Shown here: in pieces, positions 1 through 8,833 of the stretch | Layout: each line of letters opens with the position of its first letter | Position numbering within the stretch: the first letter of the stretch is position 1 | Assembly (NCBI RefSeq): GCF_023330685.1 | Contig: NZ_CP097128.1 | Location: forward strand, 1,240,001 to 1,304,000 | DNA length: 64,000 bases | Direction: 5' to 3' | Origin: Conexibacter sp. DBS9H8 | Lineage (GTDB): Bacteria; Actinomycetota; Thermoleophilia; Solirubrobacterales; Solirubrobacteraceae | Position numbers and translations under genes: made by a program | The notes under the pieces: generated by a model | Told to the model about the DNA's origin: nothing | Databases searched by the model: none | What the model saw: only the letters and a program-made list of their open reading frames with translations

Positions 1-511
1 CGTCTCCCCGCCCGTCCTCTTCCTCGACGAGCCGACGACTGGGCTTGACCCACGCAGCCGGCTCGGGCTGTGGGAGGTGATCGAGGGGCTCGTCGCGGAG
101 GGCACGACGCTGCTGCTCACCACCCAGTACCTGGAGGAGGCCGACCGGCTCGCGGATCGGATCGCCGTCATCGACCACGGCAGGGTCATCGCAGAGGGGA
201 CGGCGACCGAACTCAAGGCTCGCGTCGGGGGGCTGCGGCTCGAGGTGACCCTCGAGGCCGGCGCGGACCGGCCGGCCGCGCTCGCCGCGCTCGCGGGCGT
301 CGGCAGTGACGAGCCGGTGCTCGAGGACGGCCTGCTGAAGGTGAGCGTCGCCGAACGCGCCGGAACGATCGTCGCGGCGGTCACGTCGCTCAGCGCCGCC
401 GGGGTCGGGGTCGACGACATCATCCTCCGCAGCCCGACCCTTGATGACGTCTTCCTCTCCCTCACCGGCCACGGGGCCGAGGATGGAACCGACCCGGAGA
501 GTCGGCCATGA
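1..511 (+). CDS. ABC exporter ATP-binding subunit, DrrA-like (5' truncated)
   Basis: This is the C-terminal part, about 169 residues, of a nucleotide-binding subunit that would energise the permease encoded immediately downstream. The visible frame opens with the Walker B/D-loop region (LFLDEPTTGLDPRSR). The H-loop threonine-glutamine segment (LLLTTQYLEEADRLADRI) follows, and then the extended C-terminal domain seen in daunorubicin-resistance DrrA-type proteins, ending in a D-I-I-L-R-x-P-T-L-D-D-V-F motif. The Walker A and LSGGQ motifs lie upstream of the window. The stop overlaps the permease start in an ATGA, so the two are translationally coupled. The family identity is secure; the substrate (drug, lipid or other) cannot be read from the sequence. 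Confidence 0.9.
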   Translation, partial: VSPPVLFLDEPTTGLDPRSRLGLWEVIEGLVAEGTTLLLTTQYLEEADRLADRIAVIDHGRVIAEGTATELKARVGGLRLEVTLEAGADRPAALAALAGVGSDEPVLEDGLLKVSVAERAGTIVAAVTSLSAAGVGVDDIILRSPTLDDVFLSLTGHGAEDGTDPESRP

Positions 512-1278
512 GGCGCCTGATCACCGACACCCTGATCATCGCCGAGCGCAACCTCGTGCGCCTCCCACGCGCCCCCGATCTGCTGCTCGCCTTCACCGTC
601 CAGCCGATCATGTTCGTGCTGTTGTTCCGCTACGTGTTCGGTGGGGCGATCCACACCGGGTACGGCAACTATGCGGACTTCCTGATCCCCGGGATCATCG
701 TCCAGAACATCGCCTTCGGCGGCTTCGTCACCGCTCTCGGACTCAACGAGGACCTCCACAAGGGGCTGATCGACCGCTTCCGGTCCCTGCCGATGTCCCG
801 CGCCGCGTTGCTCGGCGGACGGACCCTCGCTGACGTCGTCACCAACGTCCTGTCGATGATCGTCCTGATCGTCACCGGACTGATCATCGGGTTCAGCTTC
901 CACACGACGATCCTCGACGGGATCGCCGGCGGCCTCCTGCTCGCCCTGTTCGGGTACGCGTTCTCCTGGGTGTTCGCGTTCCTCGGGCTGATCGTCTCCT
1001 CGCCGGAGGCGGCCAACTCGGTCGGCTTCATCGCCGTCTTCCCGCTCACCTTCGTCTCCTCCGCCTTCGTGCCCACCCAGAGCTTCCCCGCCGTGCTGCG
1101 CGCCTTCGCGAAGGTCAACCCGTTCACGATCGTCGTCAACGCGACGCGGTACCTGTGGGAGCACGGCCACGGGATCGCCGCCTCCAACGTGCTCTTCGCC
1201 CTGCTGTGGACGGCGGGGATCCTCGTTATGTTCGCGCCGCTGGCGGTCTCCCGCTACCGGCGGGCCGCCGCGCGCTGA
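508..1278 (+). CDS. ABC-2 type transporter permease, DrrB-like
   Basis: The 256-residue integral membrane protein has about six hydrophobic segments and the ABC-2 family pattern. The N-terminal segment ends in RNLVRLPRAPDLLLAF. A first membrane helix (PIMFVLLFRYVFGG) follows, and there is a coupling-helix region DLHKGLIDRFRSLPMSRAA that is typical of DrrB/NodJ permeases. It forms an exporter with the ATPase it overlaps by four bases. The 3' end overlaps the convergent aldose-epimerase gene by 25 bp, so the two transcripts must run into each other. Export of a hydrophobic compound is inferred from the family only. Confidence 0.92.
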   Translation: MRRLITDTLIIAERNLVRLPRAPDLLLAFTVQPIMFVLLFRYVFGGAIHTGYGNYADFLIPGIIVQNIAFGGFVTALGLNEDLHKGLIDRFRSLPMSRAALLGGRTLADVVTNVLSMIVLIVTGLIIGFSFHTTILDGIAGGLLLALFGYAFSWVFAFLGLIVSSPEAANSVGFIAVFPLTFVSSAFVPTQSFPAVLRAFAKVNPFTIVVNATRYLWEHGHGIAASNVLFALLWTAGILVMFAPLAVSRYRRAAAR

Positions 1279-2294
1279 GTTCCGTCTCCCGCCCGGACCG
1301 TCACCGAGAAGCCGGTGCGGACGGGGTGGCCCGGGGTCGCCACGGGCACGGCGCCGGGCTCGCGCAGCGCGTCGGTCGGCGCCACCATCGGCTCGAGGGA
1401 GACGACCGCCGCGTCCTCGGGAGCGAAGACCTGTCCGAAGGCGTAGCCCGCGTCGAGACGGACCGTGACGGTGCTGTCGTCCTGCGCGAGGCGCATCTCG
1501 GCGCCGGGATCGAGGCCGCCGACCCCGAAGTCGAGGCTCGCCCCGGGGAGGGCGATCTGCTCGGCGGCCGCCGTCGTCGTCACACCGGTCAGAAGACCGT
1601 GAGCGTCGGCGGCGAGGCGGACGAGCGCCGGCAGGTCGACCGCAGCAGTCGGGCAGCGCCGGAAGTACGGGTGCCAGCCGATCGCGACGGGAACCTCCGC
1701 GTCTGAGAGGGCGGACACGCGGGTCTCGACGGTCAGCGCCGCGCCGGGGGCGTCCGCGTCGCGGGCGTCCGCGTCGCGGCTGGGATCGTCGCCGCCATCG
1801 GGATGTCCGCTGCCGGGAGCGCCGTCGACGCCGGGCCGTCCGGCGCTGAGCGTGAAGCGCACGCACACCTGATGGGCAAACGGGAAGGCCGGCTCCTCCA
1901 ACCAGGTGAGCGACGCGACCGCCACCGCGTCACCGACGCGAGCGAGCCGCCAGGGGCGCGGGGCGAGCAGCCCATGGATGGGCAGACCGTTGCCGTCCCG
2001 TGAGAGGCGATCCCCGGCGGCGCTCACGTCGACGGTCTGTCCGCCGAGGGGGAACCGGTCGGCACCGAGGCGGTTGGCCCACGGGTGCAGCAGGGTGATC
2101 CCGGCCCGTTGGCCGTGGACGCGGTAGTTGGGGGGGATCTCCGCGTCACGGCACAGCCACTCGCGCCCGGCGACCCGCAGCGAGCCGACACTGAGCAGGG
2201 CACCGCCGACGATGACGGCGCTCGCCGTGCCTGCGGACAGGCGCAGGGTCGCCTCCACGTCGCTCTCGACGGTGCCCACACCGATCTTGTTCAC
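1254..2294 (-). CDS. aldose 1-epimerase family protein (galactose mutarotase-like)
   Basis: The 346-residue protein carries the aldose-1-epimerase fold signatures: HPWANRLG near residue 70, a GLPIHGLL motif containing the catalytic-type histidine, and IGWHPYFR with the second conserved histidine. These enzymes interconvert the alpha and beta anomers of aldoses so that kinases and isomerases get the right form. It is divergent from xylB across a 148-bp promoter region, which ties it to pentose use. A low-complexity insertion rich in Asp, Ala and Gly (about residues 150-185, roughly bases 1740-1850) is not expected in the family and includes a short direct repeat. The ATG at 2294 is the natural start. 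Sugar specificity is unknown. Confidence 0.85.
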   Translation of the reverse strand: MNKIGVGTVESDVEATLRLSAGTASAVIVGGALLSVGSLRVAGREWLCRDAEIPPNYRVHGQRAGITLLHPWANRLGADRFPLGGQTVDVSAAGDRLSRDGNGLPIHGLLAPRPWRLARVGDAVAVASLTWLEEPAFPFAHQVCVRFTLSAGRPGVDGAPGSGHPDGGDDPSRDADARDADAPGAALTVETRVSALSDAEVPVAIGWHPYFRRCPTAAVDLPALVRLAADAHGLLTGVTTTAAAEQIALPGASLDFGVGGLDPGAEMRLAQDDSTVTVRLDAGYAFGQVFAPEDAAVVSLEPMVAPTDALREPGAVPVATPGHPVRTGFSVTVRAGDGTQRAAARR

Positions 2295-2352
2295 GCTCTC
2301 ACCTGGGCTCGCTCATTGCACCGGACATGCCAGCAAAGAGGGAAGATCGTCT

Positions 2353-2381
2353 TTGACTGGACAGGGTGATAACGCTAACAT
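2353..2381 (+). promoter_or_regulatory. xylB promoter (TTGACT-17-TAACAT)
   Basis: A -35-like TTGACT at 2353-2358 and a -10-like TAACAT at 2376-2381 are separated by exactly 17 bp and face xylB. Predicted transcription would start near 2388, giving a leader of about 55 nt. The LacI-type operator overlaps the spacer and the -10 box. Confidence 0.6.
2367..2380. promoter_or_regulatory. LacI/GalR-family operator in the xylB promoter
   Basis: TGATAACGCTAACA matches 12 of 14 positions of the palindromic LacI-family type site TGTTAGCGCTAACA, including the central CG. It lies inside the promoter, so binding would block RNA polymerase. The LacI-type regulator encoded at 5105-6154 is the obvious candidate ligand-responsive repressor. 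Confidence 0.65.
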
Positions 2382-2442
2382 CACTGGCGGTGGCGGTGCT
2401 TCGATTCAGTGACGGTGGGCGGCGCCCCGCGGTGACCGGCCG

Positions 2443-3903
2443 ATGGTGATCGGGCTCGACATCGGTACCTCCGGCGTCAAGGGGGTGGCCGTCACTTCCG
2501 CGGGGAGGGTCGCGGCACGCGCGGAGGAAGGCTACGCCCTGTCGGTGCCCCGCCCGGGCTGGGCCGAGCAGGAGCCCGAGCGGTGGTGGGAGGCGACGGC
2601 GGGCGTGCTCGAACGCCTGTGCGGGGAGGTGGGCCGGCCGGTGGGCATCGGCCTCAGCGGCCAGATGCACGGGCTCGTCGCGCTCGACGGCCGGGGCCGG
2701 CCCCTGCGGCCCGCGATCCTCTGGAACGATCAGCGGGCGTCCGCGGAGTGTGAGGAGATCGAGGCGACGTTCGGCGCCGCCGAGCTCGTTCGCCTCACCG
2801 GCAACCGCGCGCTCGCCGGCTTCACCGCGCCCAAGCTCCTGTGGATGCGGCGTCACGAGCCCGATCTCTACGCGCGGATCGCCGCCGTGCTGCTGCCCAA
2901 GGACTACGTTCGCCTCCGTCTCTGCGGTGAGTACGCCCATGACGTCTCGGACGCGAGCGGGACGCTGCTCTTTGACGTCGCAGCCCGAACCTGGAGCGCG
3001 CCGGTCGCCGATGGGCTCGAGATCCCGCTCGAGTGGTTCGCCCCGGCGCTTGAATCCGGAGCGGTCGCGGGTCACACCGCCGACGGGATCCCCGTCGTCG
3101 CCGGCGCCGGTGACCAGGCGGCCGGCGCGGTCGGGGTCGGGGTGCTCGCCCCGGGGGTCGCCTCGGTTGTCCTCGGCACCTCCGGGGTCGTCTTCGCCCC
3201 CCTGGCGAGTTACCGGCCCGATCCGGCCGGGACGAGCCACACCTTCTGCCACGCCGTGGCCGACACCTGGCACGGCATGGGGGTGATGCTGTCGGCCGCA
3301 GGCTCACTTCAGTGGCTTGCCGCGATCCTCGCCCCGGGGGCCGACATCGGGGCGCTTGTCGCCGAGGCCGCCCGCTGGGAGCCCGGGGTGGAGGGCCTCA
3401 CCTTCCTGCCCTACCTCGCGGGTGAGCGGACCCCGCACGCCGACCCCCACGCGCGGGGGGTGTTCGCCGGTCTCAGCCTCCGCCACGACCGCGGGGCTCT
3501 CGTCCGCGCCGTGATGGAGGGCGTCTGTGCGGGACTGCGCGACTGCCTCGACCTGATGCGGAGCAGCGGTGCGACGATCGACGCCGGCGTGCTCTCCGGC
3601 GGTGGAGCCCGGAGCGATCTGTGGGCGGAGATCGCCGCCGGCATGCTCGAGCTCCCTCTCACCCGGACCGACGCCGCCGACGGGGCCGCGTTCGGGGCCG
3701 CGCTGCTGGCGGGCGTCAGTGCCGGGTTCTGGCGGGACCTCACTGAGGCGACCGCCGCGGCGGTTCGACCGCGGGACACGATCGAGCCGGTCGCCGCCGA
3801 CGTGCCCCGCTACCGCGAGCTTCAGCGCCGCTTCCGAGCGCTGTACCCGGCCATCTCGGCCGTCTCCCCCGAGTCGGCGAACCCCGCCGTTCCCGCACCC
3901 TGA
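2443..3903 (+). CDS. xylB: xylulokinase
   Basis: This 486-residue FGGY-family sugar kinase phosphorylates D-xylulose to D-xylulose 5-phosphate, the entry to the pentose phosphate pathway. Motifs are the N-terminal phosphate-1 loop [11 protein letters not shown], the substrate-binding SGQMHGLV, the ILWNDQR segment typical of XylB, the [11 protein letters not shown] segment and the C-terminal [11 protein letters not shown] adenosine motif. Length and motif order match bacterial xylulokinases. It starts the xylB-xylA operon, 13 bp ahead of xylA, behind a promoter that carries a LacI-type operator. No obvious Shine-Dalgarno sequence precedes the ATG. Confidence 0.95.
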   Translation: MVIGLDIGTSGVKGVAVTSAGRVAARAEEGYALSVPRPGWAEQEPERWWEATAGVLERLCGEVGRPVGIGLSGQMHGLVALDGRGRPLRPAILWNDQRASAECEEIEATFGAAELVRLTGNRALAGFTAPKLLWMRRHEPDLYARIAAVLLPKDYVRLRLCGEYAHDVSDASGTLLFDVAARTWSAPVADGLEIPLEWFAPALESGAVAGHTADGIPVVAGAGDQAAGAVGVGVLAPGVASVVLGTSGVVFAPLASYRPDPAGTSHTFCHAVADTWHGMGVMLSAAGSLQWLAAILAPGADIGALVAEAARWEPGVEGLTFLPYLAGERTPHADPHARGVFAGLSLRHDRGALVRAVMEGVCAGLRDCLDLMRSSGATIDAGVLSGGGARSDLWAEIAAGMLELPLTRTDAADGAAFGAALLAGVSAGFWRDLTEATAAAVRPRDTIEPVAADVPRYRELQRRFRALYPAISAVSPESANPAVPAP

Positions 3904-3916
3904 AAGGACCCCGACA

Positions 3917-5065
3917 ATGACGACGGCCCCCGAGTCCCGCTTCACCTTCGGCCTGTGGACGGTCAACAACCCCGGACGGGACCCCTTCGGCGACGCGACC
4001 CGCGCACCCGTCGACCCCGTCGACAGCGTCCACCGGCTCGCCGAGCTCGGTGCCTGGGGGGTCTCGCTGCATGACAACGACCTCGTCCCCTACGGCGTGT
4101 CAGCGAGCGAGCGCGACCGCATCGTCGGTCGCTTCCAAGCCGCCCTCACCAGCACCGGACTCGGGGTCGGGATGGCGACGACGAACCTGTTCGGCCATCC
4201 CGCCTTCAAGGACGGCGCCTTCACCGCCAATGACCGCCGCGTCCGGCGGGCGGCGATCGGCAAGGCGATGCAGTCGATCGACCTCGGGGCCGAACTGGGG
4301 GCGGAGGTGTACGTGTTCTGGGGCGGACGCGAGGGGACAGAGGCCGGGGTGGCAAAAGACCCCCGGGACGCGCTCGAGCGCTACCGGGAGGCGATCAACT
4401 TGCTCTGCGCCTACGTCCGCGAGCAGGGGTACGACCTGCGCTTTGCCATCGAGCCCAAGCCCAACGAGCCGCGCGGGGACATCTTCCTGCCGACCGTCGG
4501 GCACGCCCTCCACTTCATCAGCACGCTCGAGCACCCGGAGATGGTCGGGGTCAACCCCGAGGTTGCGCACGAGACGATGGCCGGCCTCTCCTTCCATCAC
4601 GGTGTCGGGCAGGCGCTGTGGGCGGACAAGCTCTTCCACATCGACCTCAACGGCCAGCGGATCGGCCGCTATGACCAGGACTTCCGCTTTGGCGCCGAGG
4701 ACCTCAAGGAGGCGTTCCTCCTCGTCCGCCTGCTCGAGCGCGCCGGTTACACCGGACCGCGCCACTTCGACGCCCACCCGTACCGCAACGAGAACCCCGA
4801 CGGCGTCTGGGACTTCGTGCGCGGGTGCATGGACACCTACCGGCTTCTCGCCGAGCGGGCAGTCCACTTCGACGGGCTCGCCGAGGTGCAGGCCGCCCTC
4901 GCCCACGCCTCGGTGCCCGAGTTGCACGAGCCGACCGTCGTCGGCGCGGCCGACCCTGAGGTGCTCAAAGCCGAGGCCGGGCAACTTGACGCCCTCGCCC
5001 AGCGGGGGTACTACAACGAGGCGCTCGATCAGCTGCTGACCGAGGTTCTCCTCGGGGCGAGGTAG
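3917..5065 (+). CDS. xylA: xylose isomerase
   Basis: The 382-residue enzyme interconverts D-xylose and D-xylulose and is of the shorter actinobacterial (streptomycete) class. Active-site features are all present: the ring-opening histidine in [21 protein letters not shown], the metal ligands in [13 protein letters not shown] (Glu and Lys), [13 protein letters not shown] with the Glu/His pair, LFHIDLNGQ and the following D-x-D of the second metal site, and HFDAHPYR. The ATG at 3917 is preceded by GAAAGGA about 8 nt upstream and follows the xylB stop by 13 bp. The same frame is open further upstream, but that part is antisense-like shadow of xylB. Confidence 0.96.
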   Translation: MTTAPESRFTFGLWTVNNPGRDPFGDATRAPVDPVDSVHRLAELGAWGVSLHDNDLVPYGVSASERDRIVGRFQAALTSTGLGVGMATTNLFGHPAFKDGAFTANDRRVRRAAIGKAMQSIDLGAELGAEVYVFWGGREGTEAGVAKDPRDALERYREAINLLCAYVREQGYDLRFAIEPKPNEPRGDIFLPTVGHALHFISTLEHPEMVGVNPEVAHETMAGLSFHHGVGQALWADKLFHIDLNGQRIGRYDQDFRFGAEDLKEAFLLVRLLERAGYTGPRHFDAHPYRNENPDGVWDFVRGCMDTYRLLAERAVHFDGLAEVQAALAHASVPELHEPTVVGAADPEVLKAEAGQLDALAQRGYYNEALDQLLTEVLLGAR

Positions 5066-5104
5066 TCTCCCGGCCGATTCAGATGGCGACCGGGCAGACC
5101 TGAG

Positions 5105-6154
5105 ATGACAAGCCTCGACCACCCCGGACCGACCGCCGGCGAGGGACGCCGGCGCCCGGCCGTGATGGCCGACGTCGCCCGCTTGGCCGGGGTGTCGCAC
5201 CAGACCGTCTCCCGTGTCATCAACGGCGCGAACAAGGTCGCTCCCGAGACCCAGGCTCGGGTCGAGGAGGCGATGCGCCTGCTCGATTACCGGCCCAGCT
5301 CGGTCGCGCGCGCCCTCGTTACCGGTCGCTCCCGGACCGTCGGGGTGATCGGCTTCAACACGACCCTGTACGGGCCCGCCTCGACGCTGTACGGGATCGA
5401 GCGGGCCGCCTACGACGCCGACTACCTGACGAGCGTCGTCAGCATGCCCGACCTCGATCGTGACTCGGTGCTGCGCGCCTCTGAGCGCCTGCGCCGTCAC
5501 AACGTCGAGGGGATGCTCGCGGTCGCCCCCCATCAGGCGGCGATCGCCGCGGTCGCCCAGCTCTCCAGCCAGGTGCCGATCGTCTGCGTCGAGGCCGGGC
5601 CTGAGACCGACATCGCCTCCGTTCAGGTCGATCAGCGCGGCGGGGCGAGCGCCGCCACCCGCCATCTGCTCGAGCTCGGACACGAGACAGTCGTCCACAT
5701 CGCCGGGCCCCGGGACTGGCAGGAGGCGGAGATCCGCCTCGCCGGATGGCGGGACACGCTGATCAACGCCGGCGTCAGCCCGCCACCGCCGCGGTTCGGG
5801 GACTGGAGTTCGGCGAGCGGGTATGCCCACGGTTGCGAGCTCGCCGCCCAGGCATCGGTGAGCGCCGTCTTCTGCTCCAACGACCAGATGGCCCTCGGCG
5901 TGATGAGAGCGTTCCGGGAGGCCGGCCTGTCGATCCCGGCGGACGTCAGCATCGTCGGGTTCGACGCCACCCCGGAATCGGGCTTCTTCAGTCCGCCGCT
6001 GACGACCGTGCGCCAGGACTTCATTGAGGTCGGCCGGCAGGGGTTCGACCTGCTGCGACGGATGATCGAGCAGGAGGAGCCGGCCGACCGCCGGCTGATC
6101 ATCCCGTTCGAGCTGATCGTTCGCATGAGCACCGCCGGGCCGCGCGCCCGCTGA
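5105..6154 (+). CDS. LacI-family transcriptional regulator of pentose use
   Basis: The 349-residue regulator has an N-terminal LacI helix-turn-helix (MADVARLAGVSHQTVSRVIN, about residues 20-40), a hinge helix region (VARALVTGRS) and a periplasmic-binding-protein-like sugar-sensing domain beginning with TVGVIGFNT. The C-terminal portion contains the usual FCSNDQMALGVM and IVGFD motifs. It lies 39 bp after xylA and before the importer genes. Two LacI-type operators (2367-2380 and 6265-6278) flank the regulated units, so it most likely represses both until xylose or arabinose is bound. The actual inducer is unknown. Confidence 0.92.
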   Translation: MTSLDHPGPTAGEGRRRPAVMADVARLAGVSHQTVSRVINGANKVAPETQARVEEAMRLLDYRPSSVARALVTGRSRTVGVIGFNTTLYGPASTLYGIERAAYDADYLTSVVSMPDLDRDSVLRASERLRRHNVEGMLAVAPHQAAIAAVAQLSSQVPIVCVEAGPETDIASVQVDQRGGASAATRHLLELGHETVVHIAGPRDWQEAEIRLAGWRDTLINAGVSPPPPRFGDWSSASGYAHGCELAAQASVSAVFCSNDQMALGVMRAFREAGLSIPADVSIVGFDATPESGFFSPPLTTVRQDFIEVGRQGFDLLRRMIEQEEPADRRLIIPFELIVRMSTAGPRAR

Positions 6155-6243
6155 TCCGCGCCTCGGGATCGGGCCGCGCGCCGAACTCGCCCGGGCGGTC
6201 GGGCTGCGCGGCGAACGCGCCCGGGCGCCCTCTGGGCCGGGAC

Positions 6244-6278
6244 TTGCATCCGTCCGACCCTCTGTGTTACCGTTCACA
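6244..6278 (+). promoter_or_regulatory. sugar-importer promoter with LacI-type operator
   Basis: TTGCAT at 6244-6249 and TACCGT at 6268-6273 are spaced 18 bp. Overlapping the -10 box is TGTTACCGTTCACA (6265-6278), which matches 11 of 14 positions of the LacI-family palindrome TGTTAGCGCTAACA. This is the second such site in the locus and would put the ABC importer and the ara genes under the same regulator as xylBA. Confidence 0.5.
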
Positions 6279-6607
6279 TCGCTTCGGCGAGGAGAGGAGA
6301 GAAACGCTGGATCTGGGCTAAGCCCGGTTGAGAGAGATGAGATGTGTCCGTTCCCACCACCTGTTCCCGTTCCGGGAGGGGGACCGGGACGAAGGACACC
6401 AAGACGCCGGTCCCCGGATCGCGGCAACAGCGTGTATCCGGAGGTCGCGTGGGATGCGCTCCGTTTCGGAGCGGCGTCACCGCAGGCACGGTGGGGTCCC
6501 CACCGGCCCGGGTGGCTTTGTGCCCCTGAACTGACCCAACACCACACTGCGCGGGCCCAACCCGACCATCGGGTCGCGAGGGACGTCGAAGTGAGAATCG
6601 AGGAGAG
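6279..6607 (+). promoter_or_regulatory. long hairpin-rich 5' leader of the sugar importer operon
   Basis: The gap between the regulator stop and the binding-protein ATG is 453 bp, by far the longest non-coding stretch in the pentose locus. No convincing gene is seen in it. The part downstream of the predicted promoter can fold into several strong hairpins: GGGCT-A-AGCCC near 6315, TCCCGTTCC pairing with GGACCGGGA near 6370-6395 with one mismatch, CGCTCCG-TTT-CGGAGCG at 6457-6473, and GGTGGGG-T-CCCCACC at 6490-6504. A GAGGAGAG ribosome-binding site ends the leader. I do not recognise a known riboswitch consensus. It may be a structured RNA or simply a GC-rich leader. Confidence 0.4.
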
Positions 6608-7756
6608 ATGTCGAACCCTGAGGATGTCGTCGGCGACGCGATCGAGCGTCTCGAATTTGACGAGCGCAAGCAGGATGACTCGCCGGGGCTGGCCTGGCGG
6701 CAGATGACCCGGCGCACCGCGCTGACCGGCGGCGCGGCCGGCCTCGCCGCCCTCGCGCTCGAGGCCTGCGGCGGCTCGAGTGCCAAGACCGGAACCGCCA
6801 ACGCGGCCACCAGCGGTGGCTCGAGCGCCTCCGCGATCTTCGGAGTCGGCGGTGGCTACAAGTTCACGATGGTCAACCACGTGACGACCAACGTGTTCTT
6901 CACCCCGACCCAGTCGGGGGCCGCCGACGCCTGCAAGCTGCTGGGCTGCAGCTACCAGTGGACCGGCTCGGCGACGAGCAACGTCTCCGAGATGGTCAAC
7001 GCGATCGACACCGCGATCACCGCCCAGGTCGACGGGATCGCCACGACCCTGATCGATCCGACCGCCTTCAACGCCCCGGTCGCCAAGGCGCTCGCCGCCG
7101 GGATCCCGGTGATCGCCTACAACGCGGATGAGCCTCAGACCAACCGGCTCGCCTACATCGGCCAGGACCTCTACGTCGCCGGTCAGCAGATGGGCGAGCA
7201 CATCGTCAGCCTGCTGCCCCACGGCGGCACGATCGCGCTGTTCATCGCGACCCCCGGCGCGGCGAACATCCAACCGCGGATCGACGGCGCCAAGGCGACC
7301 CTCGCCTCGCACCCGAACATCAAGTACACGGTCGTGCCGACCGGTGCGAGCGTCCCGGGTGAGATCACGACGATCAATGCGTGGGCGGTCGGTCACCCCA
7401 GCGCCAACGGCATGTTCGCCGTGGACGGCGGCTCGACCCAGGGGGTCGCCCAGGCGATCGAGAAGAACGGCCTGAAGAAGAAGGGATGGGTTGGCGGCGG
7501 GTTTGACCTCACCCCGATCACCCAGCAGCTCCTCGCCGCCGGACAGATCGAGTTCACGATCGACCAGCAGCCCTACCTCCAGGGCTTCCTGCCGATCTTC
7601 GAGCTGTACATGTACAAGGCCTCCCAGGGCCTGACCGGACCGGCCGACGTCGACACCGGGCTGAAGTTCCTCAACCAGACGACGGTCAAGCCCTACAACA
7701 CGACCAAGAGCGAGTACGAGGGCACGAGCTCCACGCCGGGCGTGCAGAAGGCATAG
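6608..7756 (+). CDS. sugar ABC transporter substrate-binding lipoprotein (RbsB/XylF type)
   Basis: The 382-residue extracytoplasmic binding protein captures sugar for the importer encoded next. An unusually long N-region of about 35 residues precedes a twin-arginine-like TRRTALTGGAAGLAALAL stretch. It ends in a lipobox (LEAC, cysteine about residue 54), so the protein is probably exported folded or unfolded and lipid-anchored. The mature part is a type 1 periplasmic-binding domain, with the hinge segments PVIAYNADEP and MFAVDGGSTQGVAQAI. It is followed after 9 bp by the permease. Because araBAD and xylBA flank it, xylose and/or arabinose are the likely ligands; the sequence does not decide which. 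Confidence 0.9.
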   Translation: MSNPEDVVGDAIERLEFDERKQDDSPGLAWRQMTRRTALTGGAAGLAALALEACGGSSAKTGTANAATSGGSSASAIFGVGGGYKFTMVNHVTTNVFFTPTQSGAADACKLLGCSYQWTGSATSNVSEMVNAIDTAITAQVDGIATTLIDPTAFNAPVAKALAAGIPVIAYNADEPQTNRLAYIGQDLYVAGQQMGEHIVSLLPHGGTIALFIATPGAANIQPRIDGAKATLASHPNIKYTVVPTGASVPGEITTINAWAVGHPSANGMFAVDGGSTQGVAQAIEKNGLKKKGWVGGGFDLTPITQQLLAAGQIEFTIDQQPYLQGFLPIFELYMYKASQGLTGPADVDTGLKFLNQTTVKPYNTTKSEYEGTSSTPGVQKA

Positions 7757-7765
7757 GCCGGGCAG

Positions 7766-8833
7766 ATGGAGAGCTCGACCAGCCCACCGGCGAGCACGGG
7801 TCCCTCCACCCCAACCACGGGGCCGGCGTCACGCCGGTCCCGTGCGGGGGCGGGACTGAGCCCGCTGAAGCGGTTCCTCACCCTCCGCGAGGGGAGCATC
7901 GTCGTCGTGACGATCATCACCTTCGTCTACTTCGCCGCGACCACGCCTCACTTCCTCACCGGCGCGAACTTCAAGACGCTGCTGCCGTACTTCGCGCCGT
8001 TCGCGATCATCGCGGCCGGCCAGGTGTTCGTGATGACCCTCGGTGAGATCGACCTGTCGATCGGCGCGATGTACCTGTGGACGCCGTTCCTGTTCTGGAA
8101 GCTCGTCACCTCCGCCCATTTCCCGCTCGTGCTCGCGGTCATCGTGTCGCTCATCGTCGCGGCGCTGCTCGGTGCGGTCAGCGGCTACCTCATCGCCTAC
8201 ATCGGCATCCCGTCCTTCGTCACCACCCTCGGCATGCTGTTCGTCCTCGACGGGGTCACCCTGATCGTCTCCCACTCCGAGCAGGTGACGACGCCGGGCA
8301 CTTCGGTCACCCACGTCGGAACGTTCGCCTCGATCCTCGGTGGCGGCACCTACTCGGAGCTGATCTGGGCGATCGGGATCGTCATCGTCCTCCAGGCGCT
8401 GTTGAGCTCGACCCGGTGGGGGCTCTACACCGTGGCGGTCGGGTCGAACAAGATCGGCTCGGCCGAGGCGGGTATCCACACCAAGCTCGTGATCGTCCGC
8501 AACTTCATGCTCTGTGCGACGACCGCCGGCTTCGTCGGTCTGCTCGAGGCGATCCGCACCTCGACGGCGAGCCCCGACCCGTCCGGCTCCAACACCGTCC
8601 TCCTCCAGGCGATCGCCGCGGTGATCATCGGCGGCACGCTGATGACCGGCGGGGCGGGCACCGTCGTCGGGGCGCTGATCGGCGCCCTGTTCCTCGGGAT
8701 CCTTAACGACGGTCTCGTCATCAAGGGCGTCAACGCCAACTACGAGGACCTCTACCTCGGGCTGGCGATCCTCATCGCCATGCTCGTCAACATCTACATC
8801 GCACGCGTGCGTAAGGGGGCCGGCCGTGGCTGA
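7766..8833 (+). CDS. sugar ABC transporter permease (RbsC/XylH family)
   Basis: The 355-residue membrane protein belongs to the BPD_transp_2 (RbsC/XylH/AraH) family. After a Ser/Thr/Pro-rich cytoplasmic N-terminus of about 45 residues it has around nine to ten hydrophobic helices. Typical motifs include GQVFVMTLGEIDLSIGAM near residue 90, IGIPSFVTTLGML, and the C-terminal GGTLMTGGAGTVVGALIGA. It overlaps the ATPase gene by 8 bp. With a single membrane subunit gene, the importer would use a homodimer of this permease. Confidence 0.92.
   Translation: MESSTSPPASTGPSTPTTGPASRRSRAGAGLSPLKRFLTLREGSIVVVTIITFVYFAATTPHFLTGANFKTLLPYFAPFAIIAAGQVFVMTLGEIDLSIGAMYLWTPFLFWKLVTSAHFPLVLAVIVSLIVAALLGAVSGYLIAYIGIPSFVTTLGMLFVLDGVTLIVSHSEQVTTPGTSVTHVGTFASILGGGTYSELIWAIGIVIVLQALLSSTRWGLYTVAVGSNKIGSAEAGIHTKLVIVRNFMLCATTAGFVGLLEAIRTSTASPDPSGSNTVLLQAIAAVIIGGTLMTGGAGTVVGALIGALFLGILNDGLVIKGVNANYEDLYLGLAILIAMLVNIYIARVRKGAGRG

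Noticed and set aside
4100..7396. A 1098-codon open frame on the minus strand
   Set aside because: It runs antisense to xylA, the LacI gene and the binding protein, its translation is Arg/Gly/Asp-rich with no domain, and such frames are expected from third-position GC bias. Several other very long shadow frames were dismissed for the same reason.
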